A DNA stretch of 64,000 nt from Dyella silvatica (GTDB lineage: Bacteria; Pseudomonadota; Gammaproteobacteria; Xanthomonadales; Rhodanobacteraceae): NCBI RefSeq assembly GCF_026283955.1, contig NZ_JAPDPE010000001.1, positions 87,913 to 151,912 on the forward strand. Reading direction: 5' to 3'. The notes under the pieces were generated by a model, which saw only the letters and a list, made by a program, of their open reading frames with translations, was not told the origin of the DNA and ran no database searches. Both the position numbers and the translations under genes were made by a program. This document shows positions 54,757-63,666 of this stretch, piece by piece (the stretch's first letter is position 1; each line of letters opens with the position of its first letter).

Positions 54757-57156
54757 ATGTCCCGCAAGCTCATTTCTCCGGCTCGCCGTATCGGCACCCT
54801 CGCTTTGGCGATCTGGGTGGCAGGTTGTTCCAGCTTGCAGCAGCGCGACGATGGCGCCTTGCAGCGCGAGGCCGTGGCCGGCACCGAAAAGCCCGCGCCT
54901 GCACCGGCGCCATTGAACACCGGTCTGCGCCCCGATCAAACCAACGCCGCGCAGCCGCAGCTCAATGTCGGCAGTGGCGAGTTCATCCGGCCGACCGGCC
55001 TGGCCAAGCCGCGCAAGCTGGCCAGTGGCGATGGCGCGGTGACCTTCAACTTTGAGAATCAGCCGGTACCGGCGGTGGTCAAGGCGATACTTGGCGACCT
55101 GCTCAAGCAGAACTACACCATCGTGCCGGGCGTACAAGGCAATGTGTCGTTCTCCACGGCGGAGCCGGTAGACAGCAGTCAGGCCTTGCCGATTCTGGAA
55201 ACCCTGCTCGCCTGGACCGGCAATGCGCTGGTCCAGCGCGATGGCGGCTACGTGGTGATGCCGGCGAAAGACGCCGTAGCCGGCAACCTGGCCCCCAGCC
55301 TCGGTGCCGCTGCCCCGCAAGCGGGCTTGCAGGCCCGTTTGTTTTCGCTGCGCTACATCGCGGCACCGGAGATGCAAAAGCTGATCAAGCCGTTTGCCCG
55401 CGCCGATGCCGTGCTGCTGGTCGATCCGTCGCGCAACTTGCTGGTGATGTCCGGTACGCCGCAAGAGCTGGCCAATTATCAGCGCACCATCAGCACGTTT
55501 GACGTGGATTGGTTGCACGGTATGTCGGTCGGGGTCTTCAGTCTCAAGCACGCCACGGTGACCGAATTGCTGCCGCGGCTGGAAGGGATGTTCGGCGCCA
55601 AAGGCGATACCCCGCTGGCTGGCATGTTCCGTTTCATTCCGATCGAGCGTACCAATGCGCTGGTCGTCATCAGCACGCAGCCCGGTTATCTGAAAGAAAT
55701 CGGCGGCTGGATCGAAAAAATCGATCGCGGCGGCGGCAACGAGCCGGAGCTGTTTATTTACGACGTACGTAACCTCAAAGCCTCCGATCTGGCGCAATAC
55801 CTCGCACAGATTTACGCCAGTGGCGGCGGTGGCGGCGGTGGCGCCAAGGTCGGGCCAGGCCTCAGTTCGGGCACGCTGGGCAACGCCGATAACGCCAATG
55901 GTTCGGGCAGCGGCATGGGCAGCACTGCCGGCAGTTTCGGCAGCAGCACCACCGGCGGCCTCGGTGGTAGCTCAGGTGGAATCGGCGGCGGTATTGGCGG
56001 TGCTAGCAATGGCGGCGGTATTGGTGGCGGTCTGGGCGGCGGCACCGGTGGTATTGGTGGCGGCAGCGGTGGCCTGGGCGGTGGCAGCCAGGGTGGCAGC
56101 ACCTTTGGCTCGCTCGGCGGTGGCTCGGGTGGGCGCTCGGGCGGTGGCAGCGGCGGCGGCTCGCAAGGCGGCCAGCAATACGCGTCCGAAGACGGCAGCA
56201 TCCGCATCAGTTCGGTCGACGACAATAATCAGCTGATGGTGCGCGCGCGACCATCGCAATGGGCCGAGATCGAAGCGGCAATCCAGAAGCTGGACAATAC
56301 GCCACTCCAGGTGCAGATCGAGACGCGCATCCTGGAAGTGACCCTGACCAATCAATTCCAGTTCGGCGTGCAGTGGTATCTCGAAGGCCTCACGGGCAGC
56401 AAGCCGACCGTGACGAACGGTGTCATTACCGGTGCCGACAACTCGGCCAATGGCCGCTATCTGCAGGCGCGGCAGATCGGCCTGGGTTCGGGCGGCAATC
56501 AGTATGGCGGTGAGCCGTTCTTCTACTCCTTCATGAATAGCAATATGCAGGTTGCCGTGCGTGCCTTGGAAACCAATGGCAACACCAAGACGCTGTCGGC
56601 ACCCTCGCTGGTCGTACTGAATAACCAGATAGCGCAGATTCAAGTCGGCGATCAGGTGCCGATCAATACCACCAGCGTCAACCCGGGTGTCGGCACCGCC
56701 ACCTACAACTCGGTGAACTACCTGAGCACCGGTGTGATCCTGGCGGTGCAGCCGCGCGTCAATCCCGGCGGCTTGGTCTATCTCAATATCCAGCAGCAGG
56801 TCAGTACGCCATCGACCCCGGCCGGTGCCGCCAACCCGACCGTTTCGCAACGTGCCATGAGCACTCAGGTTGCGGTGCAAAGTGGGCAGACCGTCTTGCT
56901 CGGCGGCTTGATCCAGCAAAACGATCAGGGCGGCAATACCGGCATCCCCGGCTTGAACAGCATTCCGGTTATTGGTCGATTGTTCGGCACCACCAATCGC
57001 AACCGCACGCGCACTGAGCTGATCGTCTTGATCACACCCAAAGTCATCACCAATGGTGACGAGGCCAAGCAAGTTACCGACGAGTACCAGCAGAAATTCG
57101 AATCGCTGGCGCCGTTGCGCGATACCGGCAAGGCCATGCCAACGACCAAGCCGTAA
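54757..57156 (+). CDS. gspD: Type II secretin GspD (XpsD-like)
   Basis: 799 residues. A lipobox (VAGCSSLQ) indicates lipid anchoring. N0, N1 and N2 domains span residues about 85-335. N3 is split by a Gly/Ser-rich insert of about 118 residues (354-472). The secretin core ends with VAVQSGQTVLLGGLIQQND and IPGLNSIPVIGRLFG. It forms the outer-membrane channel. Last gene of the operon; stem-loop CAGCCCTC...GAGGGCTG follows near 57168-57195. Confidence 0.95.
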   Translation: MSRKLISPARRIGTLALAIWVAGCSSLQQRDDGALQREAVAGTEKPAPAPAPLNTGLRPDQTNAAQPQLNVGSGEFIRPTGLAKPRKLASGDGAVTFNFENQPVPAVVKAILGDLLKQNYTIVPGVQGNVSFSTAEPVDSSQALPILETLLAWTGNALVQRDGGYVVMPAKDAVAGNLAPSLGAAAPQAGLQARLFSLRYIAAPEMQKLIKPFARADAVLLVDPSRNLLVMSGTPQELANYQRTISTFDVDWLHGMSVGVFSLKHATVTELLPRLEGMFGAKGDTPLAGMFRFIPIERTNALVVISTQPGYLKEIGGWIEKIDRGGGNEPELFIYDVRNLKASDLAQYLAQIYASGGGGGGGAKVGPGLSSGTLGNADNANGSGSGMGSTAGSFGSSTTGGLGGSSGGIGGGIGGASNGGGIGGGLGGGTGGIGGGSGGLGGGSQGGSTFGSLGGGSGGRSGGGSGGGSQGGQQYASEDGSIRISSVDDNNQLMVRARPSQWAEIEAAIQKLDNTPLQVQIETRILEVTLTNQFQFGVQWYLEGLTGSKPTVTNGVITGADNSANGRYLQARQIGLGSGGNQYGGEPFFYSFMNSNMQVAVRALETNGNTKTLSAPSLVVLNNQIAQIQVGDQVPINTTSVNPGVGTATYNSVNYLSTGVILAVQPRVNPGGLVYLNIQQQVSTPSTPAGAANPTVSQRAMSTQVAVQSGQTVLLGGLIQQNDQGGNTGIPGLNSIPVIGRLFGTTNRNRTRTELIVLITPKVITNGDEAKQVTDEYQQKFESLAPLRDTGKAMPTTKP

Positions 57157-57167
57157 CGGTAACAGCC

Positions 57168-57195
57168 CTCTTCGTCCTGGCCGGAGAGGGCTGCG
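57168..57195 (+). terminator. Possible terminator after gspD
   Basis: Arms CAGCCCTC and GAGGGCTG enclose a 12-nt loop about 12 bp after the gspD stop. There is no T-run, so support is moderate. Confidence 0.4.
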
Positions 57196-57242
57196 CCTGC
57201 GGTCCGTCAGCAAGCGGCGTCGGCGAAACGGCTCGCGCGACA

Positions 57243-57267
57243 GGGTGATGGTTAAAAACCATCACCC
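57243..57267. other. Perfect hairpin just upstream of hrpB
   Basis: An 11-bp stem GGGTGATGGTT/AACCATCACCC with a 3-nt loop (AAA), 15 bp before the hrpB start. No T-run follows. It could be an operator, or a translation-controlling hairpin. Confidence 0.55.
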
Positions 57268-57282
57268 GTTATCATCCGTCGG

Positions 57283-59790
57283 ATGACCGCGCCCGCCCCC
57301 TCCTTCCCGATTACCCCGCTGTTGCCTGAGATCTGCGCATCGCTTGATGCGCAGACCCGGCTGGTGCTCGAGGCGCCTCCCGGTGCGGGCAAGACCACCC
57401 AAGTGCCGTTGGCCCTGCTTGGCGCATCGTGGCTGGGCGATCAGAAGATTCTGATGCTGGAACCGCGGCGCATCGCCGCGCGCGCGGCGGCGCAATTCAT
57501 GGCGCGGCAGCTGGGCGAGGAGGTGGGGCAAACGGTGGGCTATCGCATTCGTTTCGAGTCGAAGGTGAGTGCGGCCACGCGGGTCGAGGTGGTGACCGAG
57601 GGCATTCTCACCCGGCTGATTCAGGATGATCCGGAGTTGAGCGGCATCGGGGTAATCCTGTTCGACGAATTTCACGAGCGTCATCTCGCCGGCGATCTCG
57701 GCGCGGCGCTGGCCATGGATGTGCAAGCCACGCTGCGGCCAGAACTACGTCTGGTGGTGATGTCGGCCACGCTCGACGGCGAGCGCATCGCGCAGTGGCT
57801 GGCCGCGCCGCGAATCAGCAGCCCCGGCCGCAGTTATCCGGTGCGTATCGAGCATCCGCCTGCACGGACCCAGGAAAGCATCGAGCATCAACTGGCCCGG
57901 GTAACCCGCCAGGCCCTGAGCGAAAACGAGGGTGACGTGCTGGCGTTTTTGCCCGGGCGACGGGAAATCGCCCGCGCGCAGACGGTGCTGCAGCAAACGC
58001 TGGAGCGCGACGATGTCGAAACCGTCGCCTTGCACGGTGAGCTATCGCTGGCCGAACAGCAGGCGGCCTTGGCGCCGGCCGAGCCGGGCATGCGGCGGGT
58101 GGTGTTGGCCACCAATGTTGCTGAATCCAGCGTCACCTTGCCGGGCATTCGCGCGGTCGTCGATGCCGGCCTGGCGCGTGAGCCACGCTTTGATCCCAAC
58201 TCGGGCTTTACCCGGCTGGAAACCGTGAACATTTCGCAGGCATCGGCCGATCAGCGCGCGGGTCGTGCGGGCCGTGTCGCCGAGGGTACGGCGTATCGCT
58301 TGTGGCCGCAGAGCAAGCGACTCGATAGCGCGCGCACGGCCGAGATCACCCAGGCCGAACTTTCCAGCCTGGCTTTGGAGCTGGCCGCATGGGGCAGTGC
58401 GGCCTTGCCCTGGTTGGATGCGCCGCCAGCAGGCGCGCTGGCGCAAGCGCGCGAATTGCTGACACAGCTGGGCGCGCTGGATGCCGATGCGCGGATCACC
58501 GCGCTTGGCCGCCGCATGCTGGAGCTTGGCGCTGCGCCACGGCTGGCCGCCGCGGCCTTGCGTGCACCGCTGGAGCTGCGTGCCTTGATTGCCGATTTAC
58601 TAGCCTTGATGGAGGCGCGCTCGCCGCTGCGCGGCGAGCAGGCGCGCAGCGATGATTTTCGTCTGCGCGTAACCGCCTTGCATGCCTGGCGTGACCGTCA
58701 TGCGGCCAGTGGCCGCGGCGGTGCGGATGCCGGCGCGTTAGCGGCCATCGAACAAGCCAGTAAAGGCTGGCGCAAGCGTTTGGACGTCCGTACGGCGGCC
58801 AGCGGCGCGCCCGACAGCCATGCCATCGGCGATCTGCTGTTGCATGCCTTTCCCGATCGCGTCGCGCGCCGCGATGATGCCAATCCCTTGCGCTATACCC
58901 TGGCCAATGGTCGTGGCGCGCGTCTACATGACAACACGGCGCTGCTCGGCGAACCCTGGTTGGTCGCCCTGGATCTGCGTTTTGAAGCGCGCGATAGCCT
59001 GATTCTGGCCGCCGCTCCGTTGGATCTGCGCGTGCTTGAACGCGACTATCCCGCGCAGTTTCGGCGTGAACGCGTCTTGCGCTGGAACGATGAACGCAAT
59101 GCGGTCGAGGCCTTCGAAGAACAGCGCTATGCCGCCATCGTGCTGGAGCGCCGCAGCGTTCCAGTCAAGCCCGAAGATGCGCTGCCGGCCTTGCTTGCAG
59201 GCATTCGCGCCAAAGGTGTGGCCGCCTTGCCCTGGAGTGAACATGCCCGGCGTTTGCGCGCGCGCATGCAGGCATTGCGTGCGTGGATGCCGGAGCTGGG
59301 CTTGCCCGATGTCTCCGATGGCGCCTTGCTGGATGCCATGGATATTTGGCTGGCGCCGTATCTGCACGGCAAGCGGCGGCTCGATGCGTTGAGCGCGGAA
59401 GAGCTCTCGCAGGCCTTGAGCTCGTTGTTCGATTACGAGCAGCGCCGCCAGCTCGATGCGCAGGCACCGGAAAGCCTCACCGTGCCCAGCGGTATGACCC
59501 GCCGCCTGGAATACGCCCCGGACGAGCCGCCAGTGCTGGCGGTAAAGCTACAGGAATTGTTCGGCCTGGCCGACACGCCGTGCATCGCCAGCGGACGGGT
59601 GCCGGTCACACTGCATTTGTTATCGCCGGGGGGCCGGCCGATACAAATTACCCAGGATCTAAAAGGCTTCTGGGAACGCACTTATCCGGAAGTGAAGAAA
59701 GAGCTGAAAGGCCGCTATCCGCGCCATCCCTGGCCGGATGATCCCTGGACCGCCGTACCGACACACCGGGCCAAACCGCGCGGTACCTGA
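57283..59790 (+). CDS. hrpB: ATP-dependent RNA helicase HrpB
   Basis: 835 residues, normal for HrpB. Walker A APPGAGKTTQVPLALL (near residue 32), DExH box DEFHERHL (near 127), SAT (MSATLDGERIA), helicase domain with QRAGRAGRVAEG, then HA2-type and C-terminal HrpB domains (QDLKGFWERTYPEVKKELKG at the end). It is a DExH-box helicase with unclear cellular role. No Shine-Dalgarno sequence is evident at ATG 57283. Its stop directly abuts the stop of the convergent epimerase gene. Confidence 0.95.
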   Translation: MTAPAPSFPITPLLPEICASLDAQTRLVLEAPPGAGKTTQVPLALLGASWLGDQKILMLEPRRIAARAAAQFMARQLGEEVGQTVGYRIRFESKVSAATRVEVVTEGILTRLIQDDPELSGIGVILFDEFHERHLAGDLGAALAMDVQATLRPELRLVVMSATLDGERIAQWLAAPRISSPGRSYPVRIEHPPARTQESIEHQLARVTRQALSENEGDVLAFLPGRREIARAQTVLQQTLERDDVETVALHGELSLAEQQAALAPAEPGMRRVVLATNVAESSVTLPGIRAVVDAGLAREPRFDPNSGFTRLETVNISQASADQRAGRAGRVAEGTAYRLWPQSKRLDSARTAEITQAELSSLALELAAWGSAALPWLDAPPAGALAQARELLTQLGALDADARITALGRRMLELGAAPRLAAAALRAPLELRALIADLLALMEARSPLRGEQARSDDFRLRVTALHAWRDRHAASGRGGADAGALAAIEQASKGWRKRLDVRTAASGAPDSHAIGDLLLHAFPDRVARRDDANPLRYTLANGRGARLHDNTALLGEPWLVALDLRFEARDSLILAAAPLDLRVLERDYPAQFRRERVLRWNDERNAVEAFEEQRYAAIVLERRSVPVKPEDALPALLAGIRAKGVAALPWSEHARRLRARMQALRAWMPELGLPDVSDGALLDAMDIWLAPYLHGKRRLDALSAEELSQALSSLFDYEQRRQLDAQAPESLTVPSGMTRRLEYAPDEPPVLAVKLQELFGLADTPCIASGRVPVTLHLLSPGGRPIQITQDLKGFWERTYPEVKKELKGRYPRHPWPDDPWTAVPTHRAKPRGT

Positions 59791-60792
59791 TTAGACGGTT
59801 TTGAGCTGACCGCGAGAGGGCGGCAAGCTTGGCTGCGCGCTCGCCTGCAAGCAGCCTTGGCCGATCAGCGTGGCGCGTAGTGCGTCGTCGATCGGCGTAT
59901 AGAGGTTGCCGCCGAGAAAGCGAGTGATTTTCTGATCGTCGAGTTGAACCGGGCCACGCCATAAATAGCGCATCTCGCGCATCTCGCGCAGCGTCTGCAT
60001 GAATGGCGCCGCCAGGGTTACCAGCCACCATGGGAAGCGTTTCGCCACCATGCCGGGGTTGTTCGCCGCTCGGCCTAGGGCGGCGATCATCTGGTTGCCG
60101 TCCAGCCAATAGCCGCCAAAGTGAAACACCTCGAAGGGCGCCAGTTCGCTTTCACGATCGAGCAGCCGCGCCAACGTTTTGCCGACATCGGGCAAATATG
60201 CCCAGCTATGGCCGATCTCGCGTTGACCCGGATAGCTGACGGCACGCACCGGCACGCCTTGCTTGATCAAGCCTTGGGCAAGCCAGTTGTTGCCGGCGTT
60301 GGGGCCGAAGAAGTCGCCACAGCGCAGGATCAGTACCGGCACGCCCTGTTTGGCGGCGGTGGCCAGTCGCTGCTCCATCTCGACACGGATTTTTCCCTTG
60401 CGGGTAAGCGGATGCTGCGGCGAATGCTCGCTCAGTAACGGAAAGGCATCGGGGCCGAAGTTGTAGACGGTGCCGGGTAGCACGATGCCTGCGCCGACGG
60501 CCTTGGCGGCGGCGATGGTGTTGTCGAGCATCGGCAGCACCAGTTTGTTCCAGTCGCGATAACCCGGTGGGTTCACCGCATGCACAATCCATTGCACGCC
60601 GGCGGCGGCCCGCAGCACATCGTCCGCTTGCATGGCGTCGCCGCTCAGCCACTCGATGCCATCCTGTGTCGCCGCCTTGGGCTGACGCACCAGCGCGCGC
60701 ACCCGCCAGCCGTGCCGTTGCAGCGCCACGCAGGATTCATGGCCGATACCGCCCTTGGCACCGATCACCAACACCGTCTTTTGCTTGTTCAT
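59791..60792 (-). CDS. NAD-dependent epimerase/dehydratase-like (NmrA-type) protein
   Basis: 333 residues from ATG 60792 (GAGGG upstream). A Rossmann start, VLVIGAKGGIGHESCVAL (GxxGxxG), places it in the extended SDR family. Other features are DCFDFF-type core positions such as VLILRCGDFFGPNAGNNW and the HFGGYWLDGNQ segment. The classical YxxxK is not obvious (VYNFGPD is the nearest), so it may be an atypical or non-enzymatic member. Divergent from a LysR gene, with a palindrome between them. Confidence 0.85.
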   Translation of the reverse strand: MNKQKTVLVIGAKGGIGHESCVALQRHGWRVRALVRQPKAATQDGIEWLSGDAMQADDVLRAAAGVQWIVHAVNPPGYRDWNKLVLPMLDNTIAAAKAVGAGIVLPGTVYNFGPDAFPLLSEHSPQHPLTRKGKIRVEMEQRLATAAKQGVPVLILRCGDFFGPNAGNNWLAQGLIKQGVPVRAVSYPGQREIGHSWAYLPDVGKTLARLLDRESELAPFEVFHFGGYWLDGNQMIAALGRAANNPGMVAKRFPWWLVTLAAPFMQTLREMREMRYLWRGPVQLDDQKITRFLGGNLYTPIDDALRATLIGQGCLQASAQPSLPPSRGQLKTV

Positions 60793-60865
60793 GGTTATGC
60801 CCTCGCGTGCTTGTTTGCCTGGATTGAGGTCTAGCTTGCGCGCGGGCCGCATATAAGAAAATTGC

Positions 60866-60882
60866 CTAATAACATTGATTAG
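60866..60882. promoter_or_regulatory. Candidate LysR operator
   Basis: A palindrome CTAAT-N7-ATTAG lies in the 104-bp gap between the epimerase and lysR starts, within an A/T-rich stretch. It fits the T-N11-A type of LysR sites. Confidence 0.55.
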
Positions 60883-60896
60883 ATATACAAATATGC

Positions 60897-61796
60897 ATGG
60901 CCAACCATGACCCCAGCTGGGAGCTTTACCGGTCCTTTCTCGCGGTGATGCGCGAAGGAAGCCTGTCCGCCGCGGCGCGCATGCTGGGCATGACCCAGCC
61001 CAGCCTGGGCCGCCACGTACGCGAGCTGGAGGCGAAGCTCGGCGTGGCCTTGTTCGCCCGCTCGCCGCAGGGGCTGACCCCCACCGATATCGCGCACGAG
61101 CTGGTGCCGCATGCGCAATCGATGGCGGCCGCTTCGGCGGCGCTGCGACGGGCGGCTTCGGCCAATCATGACGATATTCGCGGCGTGATCCGGGTGACCG
61201 CCAGCGAGATGGTCGGCACCGAGGTGCTGCCGTCGATGCTGGCGGACTTTCGCCAGCAACATCCCGGCATCGTGATCGAGCTGTCATTGTCGAACCAGTC
61301 CGAAGACTTATTGCGCCGCGATGCGGATATTGCGATACGCATGGTGCAGCCGACACAGGGCGCCCTGGTGGCGCGGCATGTCGGCAAGGTGGCGATCGGC
61401 CTGTATGCGCATCAGCGCTATATCAAGGTGAATGGACGTCCAAAAACTATGGATGAACTCGTCGCCCATGCCTTGATCGGTTTCGATAACGAGGCGCCCT
61501 ACATTCGCAGCCTGCGTCCTAAAGGGTCACCCTTTGTGCGCGAGAACTTTGCCTTGCGCACCGACAGCGACATGGCGGCGCTGGCAGCGATTCGCGCCGG
61601 CTATGGCATTGGCTTCGCCCAGGTGGGTATTGCTCGCCGCGATCCAAAACTGATCCGCCTGATGCCAGACAGCCTGGAACTGAATCTGGATACCTGGGTG
61701 GTGATGCATGAAGACCTCAGGCGAAGCGTGCGCAATCGCAAGCTGTTCGATCATCTCGCTGGCGGACTTGGCGCATACACCCAGCTGAAAGATTGA
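60897..61796 (+). CDS. LysR family transcriptional regulator
   Basis: 299 residues from ATG 60897. N-terminal HTH (FLAVMREGSLSAAARMLGMTQPSLGRHVRELE) and effector domain (VIRVTASEMVGTEVLPSMLADF; DIAIRMVQPTQGALVARHVG). It is divergent from the epimerase-like gene, with a palindrome between, so it probably controls that gene and itself. Confidence 0.93.
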   Translation: MANHDPSWELYRSFLAVMREGSLSAAARMLGMTQPSLGRHVRELEAKLGVALFARSPQGLTPTDIAHELVPHAQSMAAASAALRRAASANHDDIRGVIRVTASEMVGTEVLPSMLADFRQQHPGIVIELSLSNQSEDLLRRDADIAIRMVQPTQGALVARHVGKVAIGLYAHQRYIKVNGRPKTMDELVAHALIGFDNEAPYIRSLRPKGSPFVRENFALRTDSDMAALAAIRAGYGIGFAQVGIARRDPKLIRLMPDSLELNLDTWVVMHEDLRRSVRNRKLFDHLAGGLGAYTQLKD

Positions 61797-61811
61797 CTTG
61801 TGCGCCCGGAT

Positions 61812-62450
61812 TCACACCTGCGCCTTGAAGGTCTTGCCCAGCGATGCGCCACGCCCGATGTAATGCCGGAACAGATAAAACAGCGGTGCATAACGGGTCG
61901 GGTCGATGTGCTGGGTATCCGCAACGACGATGTCGGCATGGGCATGCACATGCAACACCTCCAGCTCAATGATGGTGTAGCCATCGGCATCGTCACGCCA
62001 GGCCTCCAGTGGGCGGAATGCGCTGTGCACCAGTAAGGCCTCAAGTTGCAATGGGCATTCGGCGATGCGTGGCGCGGCCACCGTCAACGCAGGCGCGGCA
62101 TGCAGGCCGGCCAGGGCGAACTTGTCCGGCTCGTGGCGGTAGCCCGAGTCGCGCTTCCAGGCCGGTAGCGGGTTGCGGCCGCTGGTTGACGCCAGCTGCT
62201 CAACCGCTTGGTGCATATCTTCGCTGGCCAGGTTGAGCACGCATTCGCCTTCGCGCAGCAAGTTGGCCAGCCCTTGTCCGCCGCCGCTAAGGCCGATCAC
62301 CACACGATCGGCCAAGGCCCAGGCTGAGGACATCGGCGTGATATTGGCCGAGCCGTCGGGATTGCGGGTGGTGATCAGCACCACCGGGGTGCCGAAATAA
62401 AGAATGGAGGGGTGGATGACCGAGGTGTCGGGGGCGCGATAAATGTCCAT
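61812..62450 (-). CDS. Flavin reductase-like (FMN-binding split barrel) protein
   Basis: 212 residues from ATG 62450. The flavin-reductase fold pattern is present: YFGTPVVLITTRNPDGSANITPMSSAW, RVVIGLSGGGQGLANLLREGECVLNL and a C-terminal FYLFRHYIGRGASLGKTF. It probably binds FMN; the partner or substrate is unknown. Divergent from an ArsR gene with 84 bp between start codons, so it may be that regulator's target. Confidence 0.85.
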   Translation of the reverse strand: MDIYRAPDTSVIHPSILYFGTPVVLITTRNPDGSANITPMSSAWALADRVVIGLSGGGQGLANLLREGECVLNLASEDMHQAVEQLASTSGRNPLPAWKRDSGYRHEPDKFALAGLHAAPALTVAAPRIAECPLQLEALLVHSAFRPLEAWRDDADGYTIIELEVLHVHAHADIVVADTQHIDPTRYAPLFYLFRHYIGRGASLGKTFKAQV

Positions 62451-62534
62451 GCCGCCAGTGTCGCGGCCGATCGAGCGAGGATGTTTCGCGCGCTGACGAA
62501 ACGTGTTGCCAGCGGCTGCCATTAGACTGCGCGC

Positions 62535-63233
62535 ATGAGCGATAGCACTTCCGCAAACCGATACCAGTTGGCCGAACTGGGCGCCCTGCTGGCCGAGCCG
62601 GCACGGGCTGCCATGCTGCTGGCCTTGGCCGATGGCAGCGCCCGGCCCGCCGGTGAGCTGGCGCATGCGGCGGGGGTGGGGGCGGCTACTGCCAGCGCGC
62701 ATTTGAAGCGGCTGTTGGAGGGCGGCTTGCTCGCCGTGCACGTGCAAGGACGTCACCGCTATTACCGGCTTGCCAGCGATGAAGTCGCCGCCTTGCTCGA
62801 AGCCATGGCCCTGCCGCGAACGGCGAAAAGTATGCCGCATGCCACCGGCAGCGATCTTGCGCTGCGGCGCGCGCGCAGCTGTTATCGGCATATGGCCGGC
62901 GAACTGGGCGTGGCCTTATGCGATGCCTTGTTAGGCCGCGGCTATCTGCATACCGAGAGCGTGGGGTTGCGGTTGTCACCACAGGGTGCCGAGGCCTTCA
63001 TGCAGGCAGGCCTGGAACAAGCGCCCGCGGTGAAATTGCTGGGCCTGTCCGGTCGTAGCTGTCTGGATTGGAGCGAGCGCCGTTTGCATGTCGGCGGACC
63101 GCTGGGCGTTGCCATGATGACCGCCATGCTGGATGCAGGCTGGCTGCGCCGCGCGGCCAGCGGGCGGGTACTGGTGCCCAGTGCTGATGGCTTGCGGCGC
63201 CTGAGTGGCCTGGGTGTGCGGATCGAATCCTAA
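62535..63233 (+). CDS. ArsR family regulator with C-terminal sensor domain
   Basis: 232 residues, about twice a minimal ArsR protein. Winged HTH in residues about 12-95 (AELGALLAEPARAAMLLAL; GVGAATASAHLKRLLEGGLL; GRHRYYRL). The C-terminal half has the CxDWSERRxHxGG motif (SCLDWSERRLHVGGPLG) of the YczG-type ArsR subgroup. No clear metal-site Cys cluster is present in the HTH, so an organic or redox signal is more likely. Divergent from the flavin reductase-like gene. Confidence 0.9.
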   Translation: MSDSTSANRYQLAELGALLAEPARAAMLLALADGSARPAGELAHAAGVGAATASAHLKRLLEGGLLAVHVQGRHRYYRLASDEVAALLEAMALPRTAKSMPHATGSDLALRRARSCYRHMAGELGVALCDALLGRGYLHTESVGLRLSPQGAEAFMQAGLEQAPAVKLLGLSGRSCLDWSERRLHVGGPLGVAMMTAMLDAGWLRRAASGRVLVPSADGLRRLSGLGVRIES

Positions 63234-63407
63234 ACATCTGCCGGCGGCGCCAGCTTGATCGTGCAAGGCATGGTTCGCGCTGCCGTGGCCTAAGCGATTT
63301 GGCCGTCTAACTGTTACACCGTATCGCCTTCGCCTACACCAAAAGCTCACATCGACCCGCTTGGCCACGTGGCCGATCAAGTGGCCATCTCAACGACGAA
63401 AAAATCG

Positions 63408-63437
63408 TTGACACGTCGATACTCCCCTGAGTATGGT
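63408..63437 (+). promoter_or_regulatory. Sigma70-like promoter
   Basis: A perfect -35 TTGACA (63408-63413) and -10-like TATGGT (63432-63437) are 18 bp apart. The spacer and -10 contain ATACTC-CCCT-GAGTAT, a small palindrome. The nearest downstream start codon is at 63667, leaving a leader of about 220 nt. Confidence 0.6.
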
Positions 63438-63516
63438 TCGCCCGCCTTCCGGGACACCCGAGGCACTTGTCTGGTTACCTACCTGCGAGAAATGGACAGT
63501 TATCCCCCTAGTAGCA

Positions 63517-63552
63517 ACGCCAACGTTGAATGGAATCATTCGATGTTGGCGT
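63517..63552 (+). other. Long inverted repeat in the leader of the right-edge gene
   Basis: ACGCCAAC-GTTGAATG and CATTCGAT-GTTGGCGT pair over 16 positions with two mismatches and a 4-nt loop (GAAT). It would form a stable hairpin in the leader transcript. Confidence 0.6.
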
Positions 63553-63666
63553 GGCCCGTACACAACTTGGACGCTTGCAGCGACCGCATCCGGTCGGCTG
63601 GCGCTTTCCTGGCCTAGGGAAGTCCTGCCGCCTCCTGCGCCGTTGTCGGTGCACGGGAGGTGAGCA

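Larger units (their letters stand above)
63234..63666. other. Leader and promoter region of the right-edge gene
   Basis: About 430 bp. It contains a TTGACA/TATGGT promoter (63408-63437) and a long inverted repeat (63517-63552). No credible gene is seen in it. Confidence 0.45.

Noticed and set aside
63369..63617. 82-codon frame overlapping the TTGACA promoter
   Set aside because: It runs through the promoter and the inverted repeat, has no ribosome site, and looks compositionally random.
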